NCBI GenBank assembly: GCA_038258095.1
Contig: JBBSQE010000050.1
Coordinates: 1-16,183 of the forward strand
Source of the DNA: JBBSQE01 sp038258095
GTDB taxonomy: Bacteria; Actinomycetota; Thermoleophilia; Solirubrobacterales; 70-9
Length of the DNA: 16,183 nucleotides
Direction of reading: 5' to 3'
A model generated the notes under the pieces. It did not search any database and was not told the DNA's origin. It saw only the letters and a list, made by a program, of their open reading frames with translations. The first letter of the stretch is position 1. Each line of letters opens with the position of its first letter. This document shows, one piece after another, positions 1 to 6,930 of the stretch. Made by a program: the position numbers and the translations under genes.

Positions 1-156
1 CTTGTCGATCACCGAGCCGTCGGAGAGGCGCCGCAGCTTCGACCGCACGAACGCTGCGCCCTTGCCGGGCTTGACGTGCTGGAAGTCGATGATGCGGAAG
101 ATGACCCCATCGATCTCGATGTGGGTGCCGTTCTTGAACTGGTTGGTGGAGATCAA
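1..156 (-). CDS. efp: Elongation factor P, N-terminal part (runs off left edge)
   Basis: EF-P binds between the ribosomal P and E sites and relieves stalling at consecutive prolines. Only the first 52 codons are present; the gene continues beyond position 1. The translation begins ISTNQFKNGTHIEIDGVIFR and contains the EF-P loop HVKPGKGAAFVR, in which Lys32 is the tip residue that other bacteria modify, followed by KLRRLSDGSVIDK. The start must be the TTG at 156-154, because an in-frame TAA (171-169) lies only five codons upstream and no other start codon lies between. A weak AAGG lies upstream. The gene is divergent from the LtrA gene. In many actinobacteria efp follows pepQ directly; here four genes separate them. 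Identity is very secure; the exact TTG start is likely. Confidence 0.95.
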   Translation of the reverse strand, partial: MISTNQFKNGTHIEIDGVIFRIIDFQHVKPGKGAAFVRSKLRRLSDGSVIDK

Positions 157-224
157 GGTCCGGAAACCTTAGCCGCACGGTGAGTCTCGGCGAGGCCGAG
201 CGGCACGGGTGTCAGGATTCGGGT

Positions 225-1463
225 GTGGAAGCGACGAGCAGCCCCCCGGCGATCCCAGCCGAGTCCGCCGAGGAGGGCGGAGGTACGCACCGCCGTCGCC
301 TCGGCGCGGTGATGCGCGACTCAGAGCAGGTCACGCCCCTGGAGCTCTTCTTCGACCTCGTCTTCGTGCTGGCCCTGACCCAGTGCACCGAGCTGATGGC
401 CCACGAGCCTCACTGGTACGGGCTCGCCAAGGGGCTTCTCGTCCTCGCCATGCTCTGGTGGGCGTGGGTCGGCTACGCGTGGCTGACCAGCGTGATCGAC
501 CCCGAGGAGGGAGCAGTTCGCATCGTCATGTTCGCCGCGATGGGCGGCTTTCTCGTCTGCTCGCTGTGCGTGCCGGAATCCTTCGAAGGCCTGGCGCTCA
601 CATTCGCCCTGGCCTACGGCGTCACCCGGGCGGGCCAGTTGACGCTCTTCTGGATCGCGAGCCGGGACGAGCCCGAGCTGCGTCGCTCGATCGTCACCGG
701 CCTGGCCGCGAGCACAGCGCTCGGCGTCGGCCTTCTCGTCTTGGCGTCATTCCTCGACGGGGCCCCACAGGGCCTCTGCTGGGTGGCGGCGATCCTGGTC
801 GACACCGCGGGCCCCTACTTCTTCGGCTCCGAGGGCTGGAAGCTCGAGCCACGGCACTTCGGCGAGCGACACGGCCTGATCATCATCATCGCCCTCGGCG
901 AGTCGATCGTCGCCATCGGAGCGGGCTCCGAGGCCGGCGTGGACGTGGGAGTCATCACAGCGGCACTCCTCGGGCTCGCGCTGGCCGCGGCGATGTGGTG
1001 GGCGTACTTCGACGTCGTCGCCAAGGTTGCGACGCGGCGCCTGGAGAACGCCGTCGTCGGCAGGGAGCAGAACGAAATAGCCCGCGACTCCTATTCCTAC
1101 CTTCACTTCGCGATGGTCGCGGGAATCGTGATGGTCGCACTCGGGATCAAGAAGACGCTGGGCCATACCGGCGCTCCACTGGAGACGGTGCCGGGCTTCG
1201 CCCTCCTTGGCGGAGCCGCGACCTACCTCCTCGCCCACGTGGCATTTCGGCTCCGCAACGTGCACACCCTGAACCGCCACCGGTTGGCCGTGGCGCTGGT
1301 CCTCCTGGCGCTGATCCCGCTGATCCCGGCGGTCGAGGCCCTCGTCCTGCTCGCCATCGTCGCGGCGCTCTACATCGCGCTGATCACCTTCGAGGCGATC
1401 CACTTCGCGGGAGCGCGCGACCGTGTCCGCCACCAGCTCGCGGAGATGGAGCCACGTAGTTAG
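225..1463 (+). CDS. LtrA-family (low temperature requirement A) multi-pass membrane protein
   Basis: Integral membrane protein of the bacterial LtrA family. The name comes from a Listeria low-temperature phenotype; the biochemical role is unknown. The signature VTPLELFFDLVFVLALTQ follows a short polar N-terminus. Later come HFGERHGLIIIIALGESIV and the segment SYSYLHFAMVAGIVMVALG, both typical of the family. I see roughly ten hydrophobic segments, ending in a Leu/Ile/Val/Ala-rich pair before a charged tail. I chose the GTG at 225 (412 residues) because AGGA lies seven bases upstream. A GTG at 180 in the same frame has no ribosome binding site and would add 15 polar residues; an ATG at 312 is also possible but would leave only a few residues before the first membrane helix. 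The gene converges on the DUF559 gene with only 15 nt between the stops. No neighbour suggests a partner, so it probably acts alone. Confidence 0.9.
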   Translation: MEATSSPPAIPAESAEEGGGTHRRRLGAVMRDSEQVTPLELFFDLVFVLALTQCTELMAHEPHWYGLAKGLLVLAMLWWAWVGYAWLTSVIDPEEGAVRIVMFAAMGGFLVCSLCVPESFEGLALTFALAYGVTRAGQLTLFWIASRDEPELRRSIVTGLAASTALGVGLLVLASFLDGAPQGLCWVAAILVDTAGPYFFGSEGWKLEPRHFGERHGLIIIIALGESIVAIGAGSEAGVDVGVITAALLGLALAAAMWWAYFDVVAKVATRRLENAVVGREQNEIARDSYSYLHFAMVAGIVMVALGIKKTLGHTGAPLETVPGFALLGGAATYLLAHVAFRLRNVHTLNRHRLAVALVLLALIPLIPAVEALVLLAIVAALYIALITFEAIHFAGARDRVRHQLAEMEPRS

Positions 1464-1478
1464 GCGGCCGGCGGAGCC

Positions 1479-2396
1479 TCAGACTGCTCCCACGGCCCTG
1501 CGCCTCAACAGCGCTCGTATGTCGTCCGCGAGGCCGTCCGGGTCCTCCTCGAACTGCCTCCAGGTGACCCGGTATGTCTGCCAGCCGGCAACCGCCAGGG
1601 CGCGATCGCGTCGGCGGTCCCTCTCGAACGCCATTGACGTGGCGTGCGCACCCCTGCCGTCGAGCTCGACGTTCAGCCATTCGTCGTGCCAGACGCAGTC
1701 GCCCTCGTGCGAGCCGGTGGGAGTCTCGATGATCGTGTTCGTCACCGGGCGCGGTATCCCTCGTGCATCGAGGAACGGGAGGAATGCGGCCTCGAAGTCA
1801 TTGCGGCTGCGGCTCAGGCCGATCCGCTCGGCGTCCAGAATCCTTCGCAGCTTGACGGCGCCCTTGCGCCGAGGGTGGCGCTCCAGCAGGTCGGGCAGCG
1901 ACACCCCGCTCCAGAGCTGCCGCACCTCGAGCTCGTTGATCGCCCGCTCGAGCTGGTGAGCCTCGAGGTATCCGGCAAGGTCAAAGCAGGTGCGCACGGC
2001 GGTCGTCACCGGGATCGCTCCGGTTCGGTCGATCTCGTCCTCTGGGAGGACCTCGCAGTGGAAGCGGATCTCCGACTGAGACCGTTTACGCCGCGGGACG
2101 ATCACGTCGATCATCCAAGGCGCAGCGTCGCGCAGACGCCAGTAAGCACCGGCTGCCATGTGGCCGAGACAGGCGCCGTCCTCGCCGGTCAGCACCCCCT
2201 CCCACCACCGAGCTTCCCGGCTGGGGCTGGTGTGCCCGACGGCGTAGATGCCCCGGCGCACGATGTGCAGCCGCCCGGTTTCGATTCGGTGCCGGATTGC
2301 TCCGAGGCTGATGCCAAACGCCAGGAGCTGCCACCTCGCCACCCGTCCGAACTGAACGCTGGCGACCTCAGCAATCACCCGATCCGGCTGACGCAT
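1479..2396 (-). CDS. AbiEi-like winged-helix plus DUF559 (PD-(D/E)xK nuclease-like) protein
   Basis: Two-domain protein of a family common in actinobacteria. Residues about 5-55 (DRVIAEVASVQFGRVARWQL, then GRLHIVRRGIYAVGH) resemble the AbiEi-type antitoxin N-terminal winged helix. The C-terminus resembles DUF559, a relative of the very-short-patch-repair endonuclease fold: Glu202 in SRNDFEAAF, Asp233 in HEGDCVW and Glu244-x-Asp246 in NVELDG form a plausible metal-binding set, followed by ERDRRRDRALAVAGWQTYRVTW. I prefer the ATG at 2396 (305 residues), because homologues begin close to the DR-IAELA motif and because a 35-bp palindrome ends right at this ATG. An in-frame ATG at 2444 would add 16 residues and lacks a Shine-Dalgarno sequence. 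No AbiEii-type nucleotidyltransferase toxin is adjacent. Nuclease activity and autoregulation are inferred, not known for this family. Confidence 0.85.
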   Translation of the reverse strand: MRQPDRVIAEVASVQFGRVARWQLLAFGISLGAIRHRIETGRLHIVRRGIYAVGHTSPSREARWWEGVLTGEDGACLGHMAAGAYWRLRDAAPWMIDVIVPRRKRSQSEIRFHCEVLPEDEIDRTGAIPVTTAVRTCFDLAGYLEAHQLERAINELEVRQLWSGVSLPDLLERHPRRKGAVKLRRILDAERIGLSRSRNDFEAAFLPFLDARGIPRPVTNTIIETPTGSHEGDCVWHDEWLNVELDGRGAHATSMAFERDRRRDRALAVAGWQTYRVTWRQFEEDPDGLADDIRALLRRRAVGAV

Positions 2397-2431
2397 GCCA
2401 CTTAGATGTTGTGCAGCAACATCAAAGTGGC
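2397..2431. promoter_or_regulatory. 35-bp palindrome abutting the DUF559 gene start (candidate operator or hairpin)
   Basis: The left arm GCCACTTAGATGTTG (2397-2411) and the right arm CAACATCAAAGTGGC (2417-2431) are complementary at 14 of 15 positions, with a 5-nt spacer. The palindrome ends one base before the ATG at 2396-2394 on the minus strand. As DNA it could be an operator for a dimeric winged-helix protein, perhaps the gene's own product. As RNA it would form a long hairpin directly before the start codon. If translation instead began at 2444 the palindrome would be coding. The symmetry is seen directly; the role is inferred. Confidence 0.55.
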
Positions 2432-2539
2432 GTCGGTCGTCCATGCGGCCGAGAATGCCGAGCCAAAGCGCACGTATGGCGCGCGGAATGTGACAAAAGC
2501 CGCCTCCCGGCGAATCGGCTGCGGCGAGTGCCGGAGGTT

Positions 2540-2555
2540 GGCCGCGGCGGCGGCC
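2540..2555 (-). terminator. Candidate GC-rich hairpin downstream of the PHP hydrolase gene
   Basis: A perfect 6-bp stem (GGCCGC / GCGGCC) with a 4-nt loop lies 20 nt beyond the stop codon of the CehA-like gene. There is no T-run, so it is at best a non-canonical terminator. The rest of the gap between the two minus-strand genes (2432-2575) shows no ORF, and I could not identify a convincing promoter. Confidence 0.25.
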
Positions 2556-2575
2556 TCTCGTGACCGCGGCTAGCC

Positions 2576-4636
2576 CTAGCGGCGGTGGTGGCGGATGTTC
2601 AACCGGAAGGGGAGCGTCCTTCGGGCTGTGCGGGCGGTGCCGTAGGCCGGCGTGAAGGTCACTCCCACCGCGATCCGCGCGTGGCCTCGGCGGCGCAGGA
2701 GCTTGACCAGCCGCGTCCTCGGGCGGATCACGAGCCTCGCCGGCGCCCCAACGGCGGGACCTCCTGCGGCGATCCTTCTCGTCGTTCTCACGTTCCGGCC
2801 CGCGACCGTGAACTTGCCGGGGCCGCGCGCAGCGGCGAAGAGGATGACCGAGCCGTTGCGTCGGTTCGGCCGTGGCCTGGCGAGGCGGAAGAACCTGGAC
2901 GGCTCCACCCGGGTGAACCAGATCGGGCTCGTATAGACCTCGTAGAGCCGGTTGCCGGTGACGGCATCCGTGCGGAAGACAGCGACCTGGTAGCGGCCGG
3001 TGTCGGTGACCTGAAGGGAGTGGCTGAAGTCGTCGCCGCTGACGGTCGAGGTGTCGATCGTCTCGCCGTTGCGCTGGATCTGCAGCTCATAGGTCCCGGC
3101 CCTCGGCGCGCTCGGCCCGGCGCCGAGCACCTGGACGCCCAGATTCGCCGCCGGACCGCTGAGCGAGTCGCCGATCATCGCGTCGTGTTGGCCGGAGTCC
3201 TTCTTTCCGTCCGCCGGGAGAACGTCCGCCGTGAAGCGCACATCCGGCCCGTTCGGCCCGTAGAACTTCACGTAGGTGTGGTCGGCCTTGACGCCGGCGG
3301 TGACCGCGTCCTCGGAAAGCGCGTTAGCGTAGACGGTGGTGGCCTCGGCGCCGATCACCGAGCCCGGGTCACCCGTCTTGTGGTAATCGCTCGAGCCGAC
3401 CGCCGCGATATGGGCTCCGGTGTTCAGCGCATGCTGATAGAACGCGATCGCTGAGGCGGTGAAGGGGTTCTGCTGACCGGCGATCTCAGAGCCGGTGTTC
3501 TGCACCTCGATCGCGTCGACGTTGCCGTAGTTCGTGTCGGCGTCCGAGAACGTCCAGGCACAGCCGCGGCAGAGCGGGCCATAGACATCCTCGGGCAGGG
3601 TCGTCGGGTGGTTGATCTGCGACCAGCCACCGGAGCTCGAGGACTCGGCGAGGGCGGCCGCGGGCGGCACCGGGCCGCGCAGAGACGTCAGGGCCGGCCC
3701 CACACCGTCGTATCGGTAGATGGAGCCGGCGCGGTAGTCGACGAAGGCGTGCTCGGCCTGATTGTTGAAGTGACCGTTGTAGGTGGTCACCTCGACGCCG
3801 GGGATGACGAGCTTGCCGGGGTGGGCACCCTGGACCTTGCCGACCTCACCCTGCAGGCCGATGTCGTTGTTGTGGTCGATCAGGGTGACGAAGTCGAGGC
3901 CGGCGCCCCCGGACGAGATCGGGCTGAACGCGTAGTTCAGGGAATCGGCGACAGGGGTGTTGCCGGGCTCCTGCTCCCCGTGGACGTGGAGATCGCCCGT
4001 GTACCAGCCGGGTGCCGAGTTCTGGGACGCACCCGAGTAATGCGCCTTCACGTACGGATCGTTGGCCCAAACCCCGGCGTCGCTGCTCGTCTCGACGATC
4101 ACGTGGACGTAGACCCCGTCGGGGTCGGCGGCCTCCAGGGCGGCCATTCCCAGTTCGACGTTCCAGGTTCCGGCCGGGATGGGGCCCGGCTGGTATGCAC
4201 GGGTCGTGTAGCCGGCCACGTAGGCCTTGCGGTTGACGTTGTACGTCGCGGGAGGGCTGAAGCCGTTCTCGGAGATCGCGATGTCCTTGACGGCGCTGCC
4301 ACTCCAGCCGCGGCGTTGCGCCGTGCCGGGGAACAAGCCCCCGCCGGGCTCATACACGCCGATGTCGACGGTGTTGTTGTTCGGTGCAGGCGGACCGCCC
4401 TCATAGCAGTAGCGGACTCGGATCGCCTTGGTGTTCGCCGGGACGGTCACCGGCAGTTCTACAAACGAGCCCTTCAGCGTCGGTGAGAAGTTGTCGGCGA
4501 AGTCGGCCACCGGCGCGAACCCGGGGCCCGTCGATCCCGGCACGGAGCAGGTGGCGGCCTGGGCTCCACTCGGCAGCGCGAACGCAGCCAGCGTGGCGGC
4601 ACAGATCCCGAGAAGCGACAGTCGTTTGGTCCTCAA
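2576..4636 (-). CDS. Secreted CehA/McbA-family PHP-domain metallohydrolase
   Basis: Predicted exported metal-dependent hydrolase of the PHP superfamily, CehA/McbA group, whose named members hydrolyse carbaryl-type esters; the natural substrate here is unknown. I chose the TTG at 4636 (686 residues) because GAGGGAG lies just upstream and the product then opens with a textbook signal peptide: RTKR, a hydrophobic core, then a cleavage site after AQA near residue 27. A beta-rich region precedes the PHP domain. The expected metal ligands are present: His217-x-His219 in GDLHVHG, Asp254-His255 in LIDHNN, Glu282 in IPGVEVTT, His289 in NGHFN, His343 in INHPT, and Asp417-x-His419 in SSDYHK. After the PHP domain come beta-rich segments and a very basic Arg-rich C-terminus ending in RHHRR. 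No sortase motif is visible. It is divergent from the M42 peptidase gene. An upstream in-frame TTG at 4687 lacks a ribosome binding site and would bury the signal peptide. Confidence 0.88.
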   Translation of the reverse strand: MRTKRLSLLGICAATLAAFALPSGAQAATCSVPGSTGPGFAPVADFADNFSPTLKGSFVELPVTVPANTKAIRVRYCYEGGPPAPNNNTVDIGVYEPGGGLFPGTAQRRGWSGSAVKDIAISENGFSPPATYNVNRKAYVAGYTTRAYQPGPIPAGTWNVELGMAALEAADPDGVYVHVIVETSSDAGVWANDPYVKAHYSGASQNSAPGWYTGDLHVHGEQEPGNTPVADSLNYAFSPISSGGAGLDFVTLIDHNNDIGLQGEVGKVQGAHPGKLVIPGVEVTTYNGHFNNQAEHAFVDYRAGSIYRYDGVGPALTSLRGPVPPAAALAESSSSGGWSQINHPTTLPEDVYGPLCRGCAWTFSDADTNYGNVDAIEVQNTGSEIAGQQNPFTASAIAFYQHALNTGAHIAAVGSSDYHKTGDPGSVIGAEATTVYANALSEDAVTAGVKADHTYVKFYGPNGPDVRFTADVLPADGKKDSGQHDAMIGDSLSGPAANLGVQVLGAGPSAPRAGTYELQIQRNGETIDTSTVSGDDFSHSLQVTDTGRYQVAVFRTDAVTGNRLYEVYTSPIWFTRVEPSRFFRLARPRPNRRNGSVILFAAARGPGKFTVAGRNVRTTRRIAAGGPAVGAPARLVIRPRTRLVKLLRRRGHARIAVGVTFTPAYGTARTARRTLPFRLNIRHHRR

Positions 4637-4720
4637 GGTTCTCCCTCGTCCCTCGTGTTCAAGGCGCCAATACGCCGATCGAGGCAAAGCTAGCGCCTTG
4701 CCGGGCCGCTCGCGCCATCA

Positions 4721-4738
4721 ACTGGCCGCAGGGCCAGT
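4721..4738. promoter_or_regulatory. Inverted repeat in the divergent promoter region of the PHP hydrolase and M42 peptidase
   Basis: ACTGGCC (4721-4727) and GGCCAGT (4732-4738) form a perfect 7-bp inverted repeat with a 4-nt centre, 25 nt before the M42 ATG. It lies in the 127-nt divergent spacer where both genes' promoters must sit, so it may be an operator. It could also be chance in GC-rich DNA. Confidence 0.3.
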
Positions 4739-4749
4739 CCCGATTCCCC

Positions 4750-4755
4750 CATACT
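4750..4755 (+). promoter_or_regulatory. Possible -10 element of a leaderless M42 transcript
   Basis: CATACT matches TATAAT at four of six positions and ends 8 nt before the ATG at 4764. Transcription from it would begin at or next to the start codon, giving a leaderless message, which is common in actinobacteria. I see no good -35 sequence, and the Shine-Dalgarno sequence is poor (GCGGA). Confidence 0.3.
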
Positions 4756-4763
4756 GCGGACCC

Positions 4764-5816
4764 ATGACTGACACGCCGAAGCTTCTGCAGACCCTCCTCT
4801 CGACCGCCGGGCCCTCCGGGTACGAGGCGCCCCCGGCCGCCATCTGGCGGGAGGCGGCGTCCTTCGCCGACCTGAGTACCGACGGCCTCGGCTCCTCCGT
4901 GGCGACGATCGGCTCAGACGACGGTCCCCTCGTCAGCTTCGTCGGCCACATTGACGAGATCGGCCTGATCATCACCCACATCGACGAGAAGGGCTTCCTC
5001 TACTTCGCGCCGATCGGCGGCTGGGACCCCCAGATCCTGGTCGGCCAGCGGGTCGAGGTGCTGGGCAAGGAGGGCCCCGTGATGGGCGTCGCCGGCCGCA
5101 AGCCGATCCACCTCCTCGAGGCCGAGCAACGCAAGAAGGTTGTCGAGTTGAAGCAGATGCACATCGACATCGGCGCGTCCGACCGCGACGAGGCCGCCGA
5201 GCACGTGCGCGTCGGCGACCCCGTCGTCATCGCGACCGCGCCCCAGCCGGTTCTCGGGGGGCGGCTGGTGTCACGTTCGATGGACAACCGCCTCGGCGCA
5301 TACGTCGCGCTGGAGACCGTCCGCCACATCCACGAGAACGGCAGGCGCACCGCCCCGACCGCCGCCGTCGCCGCGGTCCAGGAGGAGATCGGTCTGTTCG
5401 GCGCCCGCACCTCCGCCTTCACGGTCCGCCCCGACATCGCGATCGCGATCGACGTCACCCATGCGACCGACGCTCCCGGCATCGACGAGAAGGAGGTCGG
5501 CATCCACCCCTTCGGCTCCGGCCCCGTCATCGGCCGAGGATCGACGCTATCGCCGAAGGTCTTCGAATTGCTCGCCGAAGCGGCCGAGGCAAACGACATG
5601 GATTACTCGATCTCCGCCTCCGGGCAGGCGACCCACACCGACGCCGACGCGATCCAGATCTCCCGCAACGGTGTGCCGACCGGCCTCGTATCGATCCCCC
5701 TGCGCTACATGCACTCCCCGGTGGAGATGGTCGATCTCGCCGACGTCGAGGCGACGATCGCACTGCTCGTGGCCTTCGCCGAGGCGCTTCCAGCGGACGT
5801 CGACGTCTCTCGCTGA
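4764..5816 (+). CDS. M42-family metallopeptidase (glutamyl/deblocking aminopeptidase type)
   Basis: Cytosolic dizinc aminopeptidase that removes N-terminal residues from peptides, usually as a large tetrahedral oligomer. The 350-residue length is normal for the family. The metal and catalytic residues are all recognisable: His62 in VGHIDEIG, the bridging Asp174 in RSMDNRLGAY, Glu207-Glu208 in AVQEEIGLFGA (catalytic base and metal ligand), Asp230 in AIAIDVTHATD, and His317 in LRYMHSPVEMV. The N-terminal TAGPSGYE motif is also typical. The start is the ATG at 4764, giving TDTPKLLQTLL. The gene stands alone on the plus strand and converges on the Xaa-Pro peptidase gene 52 nt away, so two peptidases sit side by side. 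Family assignment is secure; substrate preference cannot be read from sequence. Confidence 0.93.
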   Translation: MTDTPKLLQTLLSTAGPSGYEAPPAAIWREAASFADLSTDGLGSSVATIGSDDGPLVSFVGHIDEIGLIITHIDEKGFLYFAPIGGWDPQILVGQRVEVLGKEGPVMGVAGRKPIHLLEAEQRKKVVELKQMHIDIGASDRDEAAEHVRVGDPVVIATAPQPVLGGRLVSRSMDNRLGAYVALETVRHIHENGRRTAPTAAVAAVQEEIGLFGARTSAFTVRPDIAIAIDVTHATDAPGIDEKEVGIHPFGSGPVIGRGSTLSPKVFELLAEAAEANDMDYSISASGQATHTDADAIQISRNGVPTGLVSIPLRYMHSPVEMVDLADVEATIALLVAFAEALPADVDVSR

Positions 5817-5822
5817 GGCGCC

Positions 5823-5838
5823 GAGGCCCGGCGGCCTC
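5823..5838. terminator. Candidate bidirectional terminator hairpin between convergent peptidase genes
   Basis: GAGGCC and GGCCTC form a perfect 6-bp stem with the loop CGGC, 6 nt after the M42 stop codon and 30 nt from the stop of the converging M24 peptidase gene. There is no T-run on either side, so intrinsic termination would be weak. The position between two converging stops is what supports it. Confidence 0.35.
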
Positions 5839-5868
5839 CGCGGCCCGGCTACTGACCCGCTCGGCCCG

Positions 5869-6930
5869 CTAGACGATCGTCAGGGTCTTGTCGAGGCCCG
5901 AGAGGTTCTTGTGGCCGTCGTGCTCGACCACGACCAGGTCCTCGATCCGAACTCCGAGCTCGCCCGGGATGTAGATCCCGGGCTCAATCGTCACCACCTC
6001 TCCCGACTCGATCGTGTCCGTCGAGCGGGAGGAGACGCGGGGGCCCTCGTGGACCTCGAGACCGACTCCGTGGCCGAGCCCGTGGCCGAAGCGATCGCCA
6101 TAGCCCGCCTCCTCGATGACGTCGCGCGCCACAGCGTCGAGCGCCTTGCCGTCCACCCCGGACCTGACCGCCTCGAGAGCGGCGGTCTGAGCGCGGAGGA
6201 CGATCTCGTAGACGGCACGCGCATCCTCCGATGGATCACCCGCGGCGAAGGTGCGGGTGCAGTCAGAGCAATACCCGTCGAGCTGCGCGCCCATGTCGAA
6301 GACGACCAGGTCACCCTCGGCGATCTCGCGCTCGCCCGGCTCCGCGTGCGGCAGAGCGCCGTTGGGGCCGCCGGCGACGATCGACGGAAACGAGGGCTCG
6401 GCGTCGTGCTCGCGCATGAACTGCTCGGCGGTGAAGGCGACGGAGCGCTCTGTGCGACCCGCGAGGCCGGGCTCGATTGCGACCCGGTAGGCCTCGTCCG
6501 CCAGCTCGGCGGCGGCGGCGATGGCCGCGAGCTCCCCCGCGTCCTTGACCCGGCGAAGCCCCTCGACCAGCCCGCTGCACCCGCACAGCTCGACGCCCGG
6601 CCCCACCGCCTCCCCAAGACGGCCGTGCGTCCGGACCGAGACATGATCGTCTTCGAAGCCGACCCTCGCCGTGTCGCTGACGTGCTCGGCGATGCCCTTC
6701 AGCCAGTCGCCCTCGACCGTGATGACCTCCCACCCGTCGACTTCGGCCTCGGCGCGCTCGGTGTAGCGGAAGTCGGTCAGGAAGACTTGGGTGTCCGGAC
6801 CGCAGATGCAGGCGCCGTTGGTGCCGCCGAAACCAGTGAGATAGCGCACGTTGGACAGTTGCGTGACCAGCAGGACATCGACGTCGCGCCCTTCGAGGAG
6901 ATGTGCGAGCCGCTCGCCTCGCCCCCGCAT
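5869..6930 (-). CDS. pepQ: M24-family Xaa-Pro aminopeptidase/dipeptidase (PepQ-like)
   Basis: Pita-bread-fold metallopeptidase that cleaves Xaa-Pro bonds in the cytosol. It has 353 residues, typical of the short bacterial forms. Residues about 5-125 form the creatinase-like N-terminal domain (DVLLVTQLSNVRYLTGFGG). The catalytic domain shows all five metal ligands: Asp212 in VVFDMGA, Asp223 in CSDCTRTF, His287 in GHGLGHGVGLEVHEGP, Glu316 in TIEPGIY and Glu330 in VRIEDLV. His195 (ALPHAEPG) and His294 are the expected substrate-binding histidines. The start ATG (6930) shares its A with the TGA of aroQ (TGATG), so translation is probably coupled. It is the last gene of the aro cluster. In related genomes this gene usually leads into efp. 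Dipeptidase versus aminopeptidase cannot be decided from sequence. Confidence 0.92.
   Translation of the reverse strand: MRGRGERLAHLLEGRDVDVLLVTQLSNVRYLTGFGGTNGACICGPDTQVFLTDFRYTERAEAEVDGWEVITVEGDWLKGIAEHVSDTARVGFEDDHVSVRTHGRLGEAVGPGVELCGCSGLVEGLRRVKDAGELAAIAAAAELADEAYRVAIEPGLAGRTERSVAFTAEQFMREHDAEPSFPSIVAGGPNGALPHAEPGEREIAEGDLVVFDMGAQLDGYCSDCTRTFAAGDPSEDARAVYEIVLRAQTAALEAVRSGVDGKALDAVARDVIEEAGYGDRFGHGLGHGVGLEVHEGPRVSSRSTDTIESGEVVTIEPGIYIPGELGVRIEDLVVVEHDGHKNLSGLDKTLTIV

Noticed and set aside
1644..2405. Plus-strand open frame antisense to the DUF559 gene
   Set aside because: No motif and wholly within a recognisable gene; treated as a shadow frame.
2432..2520. TTGTCA upstream of the DUF559 gene as a -35 element
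   Set aside because: No acceptable -10 hexamer at 16-18 nt spacing; the sequence there is CGTGCG or similar.
4637..4687. Longer start for the PHP hydrolase (TTG at 4687)
   Set aside because: No ribosome binding site there, and the signal peptide would no longer be N-terminal; the TTG at 4636 has GAGGGAG upstream.
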